Positions 42,397-51,255 of a DNA stretch of 64,000 bases are shown in pieces. Below the pieces are notes generated by a model that searched no databases, was not told where the DNA came from, and worked only from the letters and a program-made list of their open reading frames with translations. Numbering within the stretch: position 1 is the stretch's first letter; every line of letters begins with the position of its first letter. A program made the position numbers and the translations under genes. The DNA comes from Bin87 sp034420475 (GTDB taxonomy: Bacteria; Chloroflexota; Dehalococcoidia; Lucifugimonadales; UBA3495), in the NCBI GenBank assembly GCA_034420475.1, contig DAOULH010000090.1, positions 1 through 64,000 of the forward strand, written 5' to 3'.

Positions 42397-43857
42397 ATGA
42401 CAATGTACTACCCCACCCTTGATCAGGTCCGTGCCCTGGCCGGACAGGGCAATCTCTGCCCGATATACCGGACCATCAACGCCGACCTGGAAACCCCCGT
42501 GTCGGCCTACCTGAAGGTGGCGCGTCCGCCCTACTCCTTCCTGCTGGAATCGGTGGCCGGCGGCGAGCGCATCGGCCGCTACAGTTTCATCGGCACCGAG
42601 CCTTACGACGTGTTCAGCACCGGCGCCGACCAGCCCTCGGGCGCGGTGGACCCGCTGACCCTGGTGCAGCGGGAAATGGACACCTTCCGGCTGATACCCG
42701 TGGAGGGCCTGCCGCCGTTCCACGGGGGAGGCGTGGGCTACGTCGCCTACGACGCCGTGCACTACTTTGAGCCCCGCGTGCCCATGCTTGAGGCCGATCC
42801 CCAGGGCCTGCCCGAGTCGGTCTTCATGTTCACCGACACGCTGCTGGTGTTCGATCACCTGCGCCACGACATCAAGGTGGTGAGCCACGCCCGGCTGGAC
42901 GGAGACGACACCGCCGAAGCCTACAATACGGCGACCGCCAAGATCGAGCGGATGGTGGATCGGCTCTCCCGGCCGCTGGAAATCCCGCCGGAACTGCTGG
43001 CGACACCCGCGCTACCGTCCGGCGGCGAGACTCAATCCAACTTCACCGTGCCGGAATACGAAGCCGTCATCGAGAAGTGCATCGAGTACATCTACGCCGG
43101 CGACGTCATACAGGTGGTGAACTCGCAGCGGTTCAGCCGGCGCACCGATGCCCACCCCTTCCAGGTGTACCGGACCCTGCGCGGCAGCAACCCGTCGCCT
43201 TATATGTACTACCTGGACCTCAACGGGTTCCAGATCGTCGGGGCCGCCATCGAGACCGTGGCCACGGTTCACGAGGGCGCCGTATCCACCCATCCCATCG
43301 CCGGCACGCGGCCGCGGGGACAGACGCCGGCTGAGGACCTCGCCCTGGAGGAGGAACTCAAGGGCAGCGAGAAGCAGCAGGCCGAACACATCATGCTCCT
43401 CGACCTCGGCCGCAACGACATCGGCCGGGTCAGCGTCCCCGGCACCGTCAAAGTCACCCAGTACATGGACGTGGAGCGGTTCTCTCACGTGATGCACCTG
43501 GTGTCCCACGTGGAAGGGCAGCTCAAGCCCGAGATGACCCCCTACGACGCCCTGCGCGCCTGCTTCCCCGCCGGCACCGTCTCCGGCGCGCCCAAGATCC
43601 GCGCCATGGAGATTATCGCCGAGGTGGAGCAGGAGCGGCGCGGGCCCTACGGCGGCGCGGTGGCCTACTTCAGCTACAACGGCAACATGGACACCGCCCT
43701 GGTCCTGCGCACCGGCATCTTCAAGGACGGCGTCATGTACGTCCAGGCCGGCGGCGGCGTGGTCGCCGACAGCGTGGCCGAGGACGAGTACATGGAAACC
43801 CGGCACAAGTCGGGCGCCATGATGCGCGCCATCGACGTGGCCGAGGGGGCCGTCTGA
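42397..43857 (+). CDS. trpE: Anthranilate synthase component I
   Basis: A 486-residue chorismate-using enzyme that makes anthranilate with ammonia from TrpG. Catalytic stretches are THPIAGTRPRGQTPAEDLAL, EHIMLLDLGRNDIGRVS, FPAGTVSGAPKIRAMEII and YVQAGGGVVADSV. The normally conserved SPE before the PIAGTRPRG region reads AIE (VGAAIETVATVHEG), an unusual change with the Glu kept. The start at 42397 is 40 nt after the T-box terminator. trpG is not adjacent: two short genes lie between. Confidence 0.93.
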   Translation: MTMYYPTLDQVRALAGQGNLCPIYRTINADLETPVSAYLKVARPPYSFLLESVAGGERIGRYSFIGTEPYDVFSTGADQPSGAVDPLTLVQREMDTFRLIPVEGLPPFHGGGVGYVAYDAVHYFEPRVPMLEADPQGLPESVFMFTDTLLVFDHLRHDIKVVSHARLDGDDTAEAYNTATAKIERMVDRLSRPLEIPPELLATPALPSGGETQSNFTVPEYEAVIEKCIEYIYAGDVIQVVNSQRFSRRTDAHPFQVYRTLRGSNPSPYMYYLDLNGFQIVGAAIETVATVHEGAVSTHPIAGTRPRGQTPAEDLALEEELKGSEKQQAEHIMLLDLGRNDIGRVSVPGTVKVTQYMDVERFSHVMHLVSHVEGQLKPEMTPYDALRACFPAGTVSGAPKIRAMEIIAEVEQERRGPYGGAVAYFSYNGNMDTALVLRTGIFKDGVMYVQAGGGVVADSVAEDEYMETRHKSGAMMRAIDVAEGAV

Positions 43858-43936
43858 AGCCCGCTGGTTTTCATGCGCTCTGCTTTGGTATAAAAGCATC
43901 AGGGATGCAATCTTTCAATCGGGTAGAGTTAGTTTC

Positions 43937-44290
43937 ATGCAGGTTTTGAAGTACCAAACGGCAGCATCGAACTTCCTCCGGCAAGCCTTTGAGGAGCTTG
44001 AAGACGGCGACCTCCGCCAGGCGTCTGAGAAAGGCTGGGGCGCCGCTGCTTCAGTCGTGAAAGCGATAGCAGAACAACGCGGATGGGAGCATCACAGCCA
44101 CGATAGCTTGTTCGAGGTCGCCGCCTTACTGACCGATGAATCGGGTGACGTTAATATCCGCCGCGATTTTCAAATGGCGTCGTCGTTGCACACCAACTTC
44201 TATGAGGGCTGGTTGCATACGGAGATGGTTCGTGATGGCTTGCATCAAGTTCAGCGATTGCTGACGGCCCTGGAACCTTTGCTCCCATAG
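43937..44290 (+). CDS. HEPN/PaREP1-like helical protein
   Basis: A 117-residue all-helical protein (ASNFLRQAFEELEDGDLRQASEKGWGAAASVVKAIAE...). The layout resembles PaREP1/HEPN domains, with a possible RxxxxH-like site in SSLHTNFYEGWL. Such domains often pair with a nucleotidyltransferase, but none is adjacent. It sits between trpE and a glyoxalase-type gene. A TATAAA box lies near 43890. Role unknown. Confidence 0.6.
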   Translation: MQVLKYQTAASNFLRQAFEELEDGDLRQASEKGWGAAASVVKAIAEQRGWEHHSHDSLFEVAALLTDESGDVNIRRDFQMASSLHTNFYEGWLHTEMVRDGLHQVQRLLTALEPLLP

Positions 44291-44301
44291 GAGGCTGAAC
44301 A

Positions 44302-44742
44302 ATGCTCAAATCTTTCTTCCACACCGGCTTTATCGTGAAAGACCTGGAGGCCGCCGTCGCCTTCTACTCCGACGTGCTGGGCCTGAACCTGACCATGCGC
44401 ACCGAGCGCACCGGCGAGTTCCCCACCACCCTGCTGGGCTTCCCGGACACCCACATCAAGGGCGCGTTCTTCGAGATGGGCGACGGCCACCAGCTGGAGC
44501 TCATCCAGTACATGAACCCCGAGGGCGGGTACGCCGATTTCGACAAGAACGACGTGCGCGCCGCCCATCTCGCCTTCTACGTCGAGGACATCGACGCCTT
44601 CTATGAGAACACCCGCAACCGGGGCCTCAACTACCCGACGCCGCCGGTCGCTATGTACGACGACGCCGGCAACATGGTGCGCAAGGCGTCCTACTGCCAG
44701 GACCCCGACGGCAACTGGCTGGAACTGGTGGAGCTGTACTGA
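44302..44742 (+). CDS. VOC protein, lactoylglutathione lyase-like
   Basis: A 146-residue glyoxalase I-like protein. Candidate metal ligands are His7 (FFHTGFIVKDLEAA), Glu in HQLELIQYM, His in AAHLAFYVEDI and Glu in WLELVELY, the standard four of the VOC metal site. It may detoxify methylglyoxal or act on another alpha-hydroxy ketone substrate. RBS AGGAGG before the ATG, 11 bp after the preceding gene, so co-expressed. Confidence 0.85.
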   Translation: MLKSFFHTGFIVKDLEAAVAFYSDVLGLNLTMRTERTGEFPTTLLGFPDTHIKGAFFEMGDGHQLELIQYMNPEGGYADFDKNDVRAAHLAFYVEDIDAFYENTRNRGLNYPTPPVAMYDDAGNMVRKASYCQDPDGNWLELVELY

Positions 44743-44750
44743 CCCAAACC

Positions 44751-44775
44751 GTCATTCCGGCGAAAGCCGGAATCC
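44751..44775. repeat. REP-type short hairpin
   Basis: GTCATTCCGGCG-AAAG-CCGGAATCC palindrome, 8 nt after the VOC stop and 13 nt before trpG. It may act as a transcript 3'-end stabiliser or partial terminator. Confidence 0.75.
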
Positions 44776-44788
44776 AGAGAGCTGAGAT

Positions 44789-45376
44789 ATGCTGCTGCTG
44801 ATCGACAACTACGACAGTTTCACCTACAACCTCTACCAGTACCTGTGTGAGCTGGGCGCCGAGGTTGAGGTGGTCCGCAACGACAAGACCACCATCGAGG
44901 ACATCGAGGCGATGCGGCCTGAGGGCATCGTGGTATCCCCGGGACCTTGCACACCGAGGGAAGCCGGCATCTCCAACGACGTCATCCGGCACTTCAGCCC
45001 CAAACTGCCCGTGCTGGGCGTTTGCCTGGGACACCAGTGCATCGGCGACGTCTACGGCGCGACGGTGGACCGCGCCGGCGAGATCCGCCACGGCAAGACC
45101 TCGATGATCCACCACGATGGCAGGGGAGTGTTCGCCGGCCTGCCCAACCCCTTCGAGGGCATCCGCTACCATAGCCTGGTCATCTACCCCGAAACCATGC
45201 CCGACTTTCTGGAAGTCACCGCGTGGACGGACAACGGCCTCATCATGGGCGTGCGCCACAAGGATCTACCCGTGGAGGGCGTGCAGTTCCACCCCGAGTC
45301 GATCCTGACCACGGTGGGACACGACCTGCTGCGCAACTACCTGCGGCAGGTGGAGGAGTTCCACCGCCCGGCCTGA
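44789..45376 (+). CDS. trpG: Anthranilate/aminodeoxychorismate synthase component II
   Basis: A 195-residue class I glutamine amidotransferase that supplies ammonia to TrpE (or PabB). The catalytic triad is Cys in VLGVCLGHQCIGD and His/Glu in VQFHPESILT; SPGPCTPREAG and LLIDNYDSFTYNLYQYL are family stretches. In a genome with one copy it often serves both tryptophan and folate synthesis. It lies downstream of trpE in the same direction but separated by two genes. Confidence 0.92.
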   Translation: MLLLIDNYDSFTYNLYQYLCELGAEVEVVRNDKTTIEDIEAMRPEGIVVSPGPCTPREAGISNDVIRHFSPKLPVLGVCLGHQCIGDVYGATVDRAGEIRHGKTSMIHHDGRGVFAGLPNPFEGIRYHSLVIYPETMPDFLEVTAWTDNGLIMGVRHKDLPVEGVQFHPESILTTVGHDLLRNYLRQVEEFHRPA

Positions 45377-45396
45377 ACGGCGGGCCGGCAATTACA

Positions 45397-45786
45397 TTAG
45401 CTGATCTCCGCGATGGCCTCGATCTCGACGTCCAGGCCGGGCTCGGCCAGGGCGGTGATCTCCACCAGGGTGTTTGCCGGGTAGGCGCCCCCGAAGAACT
45501 CAGCCCACAGCGCTTCCTGCGTTTCGCGCCCTTCCTGCCAGGCGGGGACGCTGGTAACGAAGGTCGTGATCTTCACGATGTCCGACGGTTGCCCGCCCTC
45601 GGCCTGCACGATCCGGGCGACCCGATCCAGCGTCACCCTGGTCTGCTCCATCATGGACTTGCCCTGGGCATCGGTGCCGCGAGCCGTGCAGCCGGCGACG
45701 AACAGCAGGTTGCCCACCTTCACGCTGCGGCTGAAGGTCGGGCCGGACGGCGCGATGTCCGGATGATTGTTCCTGGTCTTTTCCAT
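45397..45786 (-). CDS. RidA-family (YjgF/YER057c/UK114) protein
   Basis: A 129-residue trimeric-fold protein that hydrolyses reactive enamine/imine intermediates or related compounds. The motifs VGNLLFVAGCTARGTDAQGK and GGAYPANTLVEITALAEPGL are visible; the substrate-binding Arg usually found near the C-terminal strand is not obvious (ANTLVEI where RidA has R-TxVEV), so it may belong to a non-RidA subgroup. The start at 45786 has GGAGG upstream. Confidence 0.85.
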   Translation of the reverse strand: MEKTRNNHPDIAPSGPTFSRSVKVGNLLFVAGCTARGTDAQGKSMMEQTRVTLDRVARIVQAEGGQPSDIVKITTFVTSVPAWQEGRETQEALWAEFFGGAYPANTLVEITALAEPGLDVEIEAIAEIS

Positions 45787-45847
45787 TGTCGTTTCCTCCG
45801 GTTCGATGCGGGTTCGGTTGGTTGTCACCGAAGGGTGGCACTCACCT

Positions 45848-45878
45848 GACGAGATTGCCGCGCTCCGCTCGCAATGAC
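45848..45878. repeat. Half copy of the palindromic element core
   Basis: Only the right core half, GACGAGATTGCCGCGCT...GCAATGAC, is present. It forms a small hairpin by itself. Confidence 0.75.
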
Positions 45879-45896
45879 ACCGCGGGGAACAACGGT

Positions 45897-46952
45897 TCAG
45901 GCGTTGCGGAACTTCGGCATCACCTGCTCGGCGAAGAGGTGCAGCGAGCGCTGCGTCGCCTCGGCCGACATGAGCCCACGATTGGTCAGCATTAGGTTGC
46001 GGATGCCCAGTCGACGCATTTCGTCCAGCTGCTCGGCGACCCGCCGCGGGCTGCCCACGAGGTTTTCTGGCGCATCAGGATCAGGCTGCTCCCCGTAGGC
46101 GTCCTTCTGTATGGGCGGCGGCTGGTAAGACATGGGGAATTCCTTGGGGTTCCACTGCTCCCGGTAGCCCTGGATGGTGGTGTAGGCCGCCAGGTTGGCC
46201 GGCAGAAACTCGTCCATCGCCTGGTCGTCGGTTTCGGCGACGTGGATCTCGCGCCAGACCCAGATCTGTTCCAGGTTCCGCTGGATGGTTTCCTCGTCGA
46301 ACCCCGACTCCGCCATGGTGTCGCGGTAGAGGGCGATGTCGGCGGCCGTGCTGTTGATGGAGCGGCCGCGGAGCAGGATTGGCCGTCCGATGCGCGCCAT
46401 CTCCGTGATCGAGTCGCGGTTGATGCAGGCGCGCGCCAGCGGAGGATGGGGTTTCTGGTAGGGCCGGGGACGCACCGATGGGAACGCCACCTGGTAATGC
46501 TCGCCGTGGAAGTGGACGTTATCCTGCGTCCATGCCGTGACCATCAGCTCCTCAGCCTCTTCCATCTGGGCCGTGCCCAGCGCCGGGTCGGTTCCGAAAC
46601 CGGTGTACTCGAAGGCGTTGTAGTTGGAGCCCTTGGCGGTCCCCACCACCAGCCGGCCCCGGCTGAGGTTGTCCAGCAGCGCGGTCTGCATCGCCACCCG
46701 TACCGGATTGTGCAGGGGAAGCTCAATGATGCCGAAGCCCAGCAGGACCCGGCTGGTTTTCACCGCCACCGCGCCGGCGAACACCAGCGGGTCGCCGTAC
46801 ACGCACTCGCCGGTGAAGTAATGCTCGGCGAACCAGATGGCGTCGTACCCCAGCCGTTCGACCAATACTGCCTCATCCAGGCATTCCTGTATCTCCACGT
46901 CGTCGCGGGAATCGTCGAATTTCATGGGGTAGAAAAAATGGCCGAAGCGCAT
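45897..46952 (-). CDS. LLM-class flavin-dependent oxidoreductase
   Basis: A 351-residue luciferase-like monooxygenase with the TIM-barrel flavin-binding core: EAVLVERLGYDAIWFAEHYF and LLDNLSRGRLVVGTAKGS are typical. It probably uses FMNH2 (supplied by a separate reductase) to oxygenate an organic compound. Such enzymes are common in SAR202-type genomes, where they are thought to attack recalcitrant organic matter; applying that here is inference. No reductase gene is adjacent. Confidence 0.88.
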   Translation of the reverse strand: MRFGHFFYPMKFDDSRDDVEIQECLDEAVLVERLGYDAIWFAEHYFTGECVYGDPLVFAGAVAVKTSRVLLGFGIIELPLHNPVRVAMQTALLDNLSRGRLVVGTAKGSNYNAFEYTGFGTDPALGTAQMEEAEELMVTAWTQDNVHFHGEHYQVAFPSVRPRPYQKPHPPLARACINRDSITEMARIGRPILLRGRSINSTAADIALYRDTMAESGFDEETIQRNLEQIWVWREIHVAETDDQAMDEFLPANLAAYTTIQGYREQWNPKEFPMSYQPPPIQKDAYGEQPDPDAPENLVGSPRRVAEQLDEMRRLGIRNLMLTNRGLMSAEATQRSLHLFAEQVMPKFRNA

Positions 46953-47030
46953 GGTCGCACCGTAACCGCAGTAGGGGTTCGGGGATTATAGCACCGCATG
47001 GGCGTCTGACCTTGACTGGTCTATTTGCCC

Positions 47031-47188
47031 GCAACTGTTCAGTGGTTGCGGCGAAAGTGTCATTGCGAGCGAAGCGCGGCAATCCCGTCGGGGCAAGGGG
47101 CCTTCAGTCAGGCGTTGCTGTTACGACGTTGAGATTGCCACGGCGCAAGCGCCTCGCAATGACAACCTCCTGAATTCTGAACAGTTAC
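47031..47188. repeat. Palindromic intergenic element, type B
   Basis: 158 bp. Outer arms GCAACTGTTCAG (47031-47042) and CTGAACAGTTAC (47177-47188). Inner core GTCATTGCGAG...GCAATGAC. Confidence 0.88.
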
Positions 47189-47209
47189 ATTCGCCCTGAT
47201 AATTAAACT

Positions 47210-47244
47210 GCGGGCGGCGATCTCCGTTACGGAGCGCCGCCCGC
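47210..47244 (-). terminator. Terminator hairpin after the lipoprotein gene
   Basis: A perfect 10-bp GC stem (47210-47219 with 47235-47244) continued by an inner CTCCG/CGGAG stem, with an A/T-rich stretch after it on the minus strand. It is 38 nt past the lipoprotein stop. Confidence 0.65.
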
Positions 47245-47281
47245 TCGTGGACCCGGGGAATTTGGCGCCTCGGCCGGAATG

Positions 47282-48628
47282 CTAGAAGCGGTTTTCCAAC
47301 TCCACGATGATGATGTCCGCGTCGCTGCGGCGGGTGTCGCTCATGATGCGCGCCCGGTCCACCGCCCGCAGGGCGTCGAGGGTGAACGGCTGCCAGGTGT
47401 CACGCAGGCTGCGGAAGGCCTGCTCCTCGCCTTCGATTGCTGCCACCAGCAGACGATGGACGGGCTCCAGGTAGCCGGACTTGGGCAGGCTGCGCACGCT
47501 GTCGCCGACGGCGTCCACGCTGGCGCTGAACTCGGTCAGGGATTCTAGAACCTCGATCCGGTCACATCCGCCATCATCGGCCCGCCAGTCGTTGTAGTCA
47601 GCGTGGAACCGGTCCCATGTCTGCATGAGGCGGTCATATTCCAGGTCGAACACAGTGATGTCGGCCAGCGCGTCGGCCGTGTCCTCGACGGATAGATCGT
47701 CGACCACGTCGGCCAGAGCCTCCAATGCTTCCTCGCTGGCCTTGACGGTGGCGTCGATTTCCTTGAAGTCAGGGAGTTTTGCCTCCGCGTCTTCGGTGGC
47801 TTCCACCACTTCTGCGCTTTCCAGGGCGCCGACTTCCGCCTTGGCCGCCTTTTCCAGCGCTCTCACCGCGTCCTTGGCCCCCTTCAGGGACGGCAACTCC
47901 TCGATGTCGCCGGTGATCGCCCCCAGGGTTTTGGTCAACTCTTTCAATTGGCTGTCGACTTCGGAGGCTTCCATGCTGTCGGCGCCGTCGCTGAGCTTGG
48001 CGTAGTCCGAGTGGGCGTCCTCCAGAGCCTGCTCAACCGTTGCCAATGCGTCCGTGAACTCGTCGATTTCTTCAGGATCGGCTGTCTCCTCCAGCGTGGC
48101 CCGCAGTGCGAGGGATTGATCCTTGGCCTCCCTCTGTGCCTGGGACGCCAGGTTGCGCTGGATTTCGACGTTTTCGAACAGGGAGACGTTGCCAGGCTGC
48201 CAGCGGTCGCGCAGCTGGCGGAAGGCGGTTTCCTCTGCTTCCGCCGCCGTGATCAGCTTGTCGGCGAATTCCCCGGTGGTGTTGGTGCGGGTCAGGCCCC
48301 GCGCCGCTTCGGTGACGCTGTTGAACTCGATGGCGAACTCGCCCAAGGTCTCGGTCATGGCGGTGGGATGGCACATCGTCAGGCCGGCGCGCCACTGGTC
48401 AAAATCGTCATGCACCAGGTTCCATGCCTCGTCGATGCTCTGCCGCTGTTCGTTGAAATCGGCGAGCGGGGGCGGTTCCATGGCGGGAGCCCGGGTGGAC
48501 ATTGCCTCCGGAGCGGAGCCTGAGGGCGCTGCCTCCGGTTCCGGGGCCGCCGGAGCGGTGCAGGCGATCATCGCGAACAAGGCCAGCGCCGGAACGAGCA
48601 GGATCAGCCGTTTGGGTATGGTTTTCAT
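47282..48628 (-). CDS. Lipoprotein with duplicated domain and coiled-coil linker
   Basis: A 448-residue secreted lipoprotein: a signal peptide of about 22 residues ends in the lipobox AMIAC, followed by an Ala/Pro/Glu linker. Two related globular units of about 110 residues follow (first DDFDQWRAGLTMC...FRQLRDRWQP; second ADYNDWRADDGGC...FRSLRDTWQP), joined by an acidic coiled-coil region (about residues 165-330). Each unit has one Cys, so they could be disulfide-linked. No family recognised. It is 3 bp downstream of the GldG-like gene in a three-gene envelope operon. Confidence 0.75.
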   Translation of the reverse strand: MKTIPKRLILLVPALALFAMIACTAPAAPEPEAAPSGSAPEAMSTRAPAMEPPPLADFNEQRQSIDEAWNLVHDDFDQWRAGLTMCHPTAMTETLGEFAIEFNSVTEAARGLTRTNTTGEFADKLITAAEAEETAFRQLRDRWQPGNVSLFENVEIQRNLASQAQREAKDQSLALRATLEETADPEEIDEFTDALATVEQALEDAHSDYAKLSDGADSMEASEVDSQLKELTKTLGAITGDIEELPSLKGAKDAVRALEKAAKAEVGALESAEVVEATEDAEAKLPDFKEIDATVKASEEALEALADVVDDLSVEDTADALADITVFDLEYDRLMQTWDRFHADYNDWRADDGGCDRIEVLESLTEFSASVDAVGDSVRSLPKSGYLEPVHRLLVAAIEGEEQAFRSLRDTWQPFTLDALRAVDRARIMSDTRRSDADIIIVELENRF

Positions 48629-48631
48629 GGA

Positions 48632-49969
48632 CTACTTACTCGCTCCCGCTGAAGTGCTTACTCCAACTACTTCGCTGACCAGATTGGACCTGAACCCGCC
48701 GCTCAACAGCCGGGTCACCGCCCGATCCAAAACCGTCGGGGTGTCGGCCAGCAGTATCAAAACGTGCCGACCCCCTTCACGATCCAGCACGGTCACCGCC
48801 GTGCCGGCCGGGTCCAGTTCCAGGCCGAACGGCATTGCCACGGTATCGTCGACCCGAACCCCGGCAGCCTGGAGGTACTGGCGCACCTGCAAAGCATCGT
48901 CGTGCAAACCCAGGAACACCGTGTCCCGGCTCACGTCTTCGGTTCCCCGGATGTCGGCGGCAATACCGTATTCTTCCAGACCGCTCTTGAGCTTCGCGCC
49001 GCTGCCGAGCAGGTCGGGCCGGCCCAGCAATATCTGGACGCCGTCATCGGGTCCGGTTTGATAGAAGTGGGGGAAGTCGGCGAGATCGAAAACACGGTCG
49101 CTGGTGGTGACAAAGTCGATGATGTTGGACAGCAACCGGTCGTTGTCCAGAGTGGAATCCTGGGGCGGAATCATGAAGGTGAAATCGGAAATGGCCAGGA
49201 CGTTCCGGTCGGCGGCCCGGGCCATCACGTAGAGGTCGCCGTTGTTTTCGGCCACTGCGGACTCGGTGCGGGCGTCCGCGACGGCCAGGCCGGGCCCGGA
49301 GGAAGTGATCGACCCGGCGGTAAACAGGACGATGGTATCCAAACCGGCGGTCAACTCGTCAGGCCGGAAATCGCGCACGAAGATGTTCTGGAAGTTCTGG
49401 TCGTTCTCAACCTGGTTGTACAGGTAGTCCGGGCGGAACTGCACCCCGAAACGCTGGGCCAGCGTGTTCATCTGGTCGCGCCGTCCGGGGTCGGAAACCA
49501 TCAGCAGCTTGCCGCCCTTGCGCACAAAGTCTTCGATCAGGTCAACCTCGCCGGCCGAGTAGGCGATCAACGGCGTTATGACCACCAGGCTGTCCGCCTC
49601 GCGCAGCCTTTCCGCGAACGCAGCGACGCGGTCCGCCTCCGATGATCTGGCAAAGTTGCCGAGCAGCTCCAAGTCGTACCCCTGGGCGACCACGCGAGTG
49701 CGCAGCGTCAGTATCTCCCGGGAGGAGAACCCGTTGCTGTGGAGGGTGTCCAGCAGCACCAAGCCGCCGGAACGCTCACCGACGGACGGCGTCCATTGCG
49801 TCCCGTCGTTGGCGCTGGCGACGCCTCCGGCCAGGTAGTCGATCTCCACCGGCGGCGGGCCCGCGTAGTTGCCGCGATAGAAAATCAGGTACGCGGCGGC
49901 GAAGGCCACGCCGACGCAGACCACCAGGAGGATCAGTATCCCCGCGAGTTTAGTGGCCATAACCCGCAT
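48632..49969 (-). CDS. GldG/DUF4350-like membrane-anchored protein
   Basis: A 445-residue protein with one N-terminal membrane helix (residues 5-28) and a large extracytoplasmic region. The stretch DSLVVITPLIAYSAGEVDLI followed by FVRKGGKLLMVSDPGRRD matches the GldG/DUF4350 type domain found with ABC-type gliding or secretion transporters. A repeated Rossmann-like half lies in the C-terminus. The start codon at 49969 overlaps the end of the SppA gene; 49960 is an alternative ATG. The transporter partners of true GldG are absent here. Confidence 0.75.
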   Translation of the reverse strand: MRVMATKLAGILILLVVCVGVAFAAAYLIFYRGNYAGPPPVEIDYLAGGVASANDGTQWTPSVGERSGGLVLLDTLHSNGFSSREILTLRTRVVAQGYDLELLGNFARSSEADRVAAFAERLREADSLVVITPLIAYSAGEVDLIEDFVRKGGKLLMVSDPGRRDQMNTLAQRFGVQFRPDYLYNQVENDQNFQNIFVRDFRPDELTAGLDTIVLFTAGSITSSGPGLAVADARTESAVAENNGDLYVMARAADRNVLAISDFTFMIPPQDSTLDNDRLLSNIIDFVTTSDRVFDLADFPHFYQTGPDDGVQILLGRPDLLGSGAKLKSGLEEYGIAADIRGTEDVSRDTVFLGLHDDALQVRQYLQAAGVRVDDTVAMPFGLELDPAGTAVTVLDREGGRHVLILLADTPTVLDRAVTRLLSGGFRSNLVSEVVGVSTSAGASK

Positions 49970-50954
49970 ACAGGTAGTAGATGTTCGGCTGCCCGGCCTC
50001 TATCGGGAAGTTCGAAAGCGGGTTCGCCGGCTCCTGACCCAGGGCTCCCATCAGGGGCCGCCCGTACTGATCTTCAGAGATTTGGCCCTCCCGGTTCGAT
50101 TGTGACGGGGCGGGGTCGTCAGCCTTGTCCGCCGTTACTTCCGTTACTTCTCCCAAGGGCACGTAAGAGAGCTGTGCGCGCCAGCCGTATTTCTCGAAGA
50201 CCGCGGCGTTCACGTCGGTAATGCTGTACCTTCCAATTCCGGCAAGCTCCGCCGCTTTTTCCACGCCGTCGCCGGTTTCGCCGATGGCATCGACCAAGCC
50301 CAGCGGCAGCGCCTGGGATCCGGAGTAGATTTTCCCTTCCAGCAACTCCGCCTTGGTCATCCTCAGCCGGTCACCACGTTCGCGGATCACCATTTGACCA
50401 AACGATTCCTTCGCCCGGTCTATCAGATCGACCCAGTGTTGTCTCGATCCGCCCGTCAGCTTGTACGGGCCGGTGGTCGTTATGATTTCGGGCCAAACCG
50501 GCGGCAGTGGCCCGCCTGATATTCCGACCACCCCGACGTTACCGACCAACGACGTCGGCTGAGTGTAGATGTAGTTGCTGGCCATGGCCATCATGTAGCC
50601 GCCGCTGGCAACCATGCCGTTCATCACGATGACCACCGGCTTTTCGTCGCGGAGACGCCGGGTATGGATGTACAGGCGCTCGCTGGAGGATGCGCCCCCG
50701 CCCGGGCTGGAGATGGAGATCACCACCGCTTTGATCGAGTCGTCCTGCAGGGCGTAGTCAAGGTGCTGGCCGATGACGAAGGTGGAGCCTTCATCAATGA
50801 CGGTGAACGGGATGTTGATCACGCCAACGGACGGCTTGCCAGGAGCGACGAAGAAAAATACCACCGCTCCGATGGCGAGGCCGAGGATCACGGCCGCCGG
50901 ACCGGCGAAATACCAGCTGGTCAACGCTCTGCGCAATTTGTTCAGTGTTTCCAC
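49950..50954 (-). CDS. sppA: Signal peptide peptidase SppA-like (S49) serine protease
   Basis: A 334-residue single-spanning membrane protease. The N-terminal helix is followed by the ClpP-like core with SISSPGGGASSSERLYIHTR, the nucleophile Ser in GMVASGGYMMAMA and the likely general base Lys in GPYKLTGGSRQHW. It degrades leftover signal peptides or short membrane peptides. The start is probably GTG 50954; the frame is open to 50993. It is first in an operon with the GldG-like protein and the lipoprotein, overlapping the next gene by 20 bp. Confidence 0.88.
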   Translation of the reverse strand: METLNKLRRALTSWYFAGPAAVILGLAIGAVVFFFVAPGKPSVGVINIPFTVIDEGSTFVIGQHLDYALQDDSIKAVVISISSPGGGASSSERLYIHTRRLRDEKPVVIVMNGMVASGGYMMAMASNYIYTQPTSLVGNVGVVGISGGPLPPVWPEIITTTGPYKLTGGSRQHWVDLIDRAKESFGQMVIRERGDRLRMTKAELLEGKIYSGSQALPLGLVDAIGETGDGVEKAAELAGIGRYSITDVNAAVFEKYGWRAQLSYVPLGEVTEVTADKADDPAPSQSNREGQISEDQYGRPLMGALGQEPANPLSNFPIEAGQPNIYYLYAGYGH

Positions 50955-51009
50955 GATCAGGCAAATATCGTACCACAGGCGCGCGCGGCACACACAACCT
51001 TCAGTTATC

Positions 51010-51169
51010 GTAAGTGTTCAGAATCCAGGGGATTGTCATTGCGAGGCGCTGGCGCCGTAGCAATCTCGACGCCGTAGCCGCAACGTCTGCCCCAAAGGAC
51101 TCCCCTGCGCCAACGGGATTGCCGCACTGCGCTCGCAATGACACTCTCCCCGCAAGTCTGAACAGTTAT
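51010..51169. repeat. Palindromic intergenic element, type B
   Basis: 160 bp. Outer arms GTAAGTGTTCAGA (51010-51022) and TCTGAACAGTTAT (51157-51169). Inner core GTCATTGCGAG...CGCAATGAC. Confidence 0.88.
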
Positions 51170-51255
51170 CCATTGTCACGTCAATACGCATCCAACCTTG
51201 CATCGGTTTCATGTCATGGTTACGATTGCGCGAACCTGTTTCGGGAGCCAGCACC

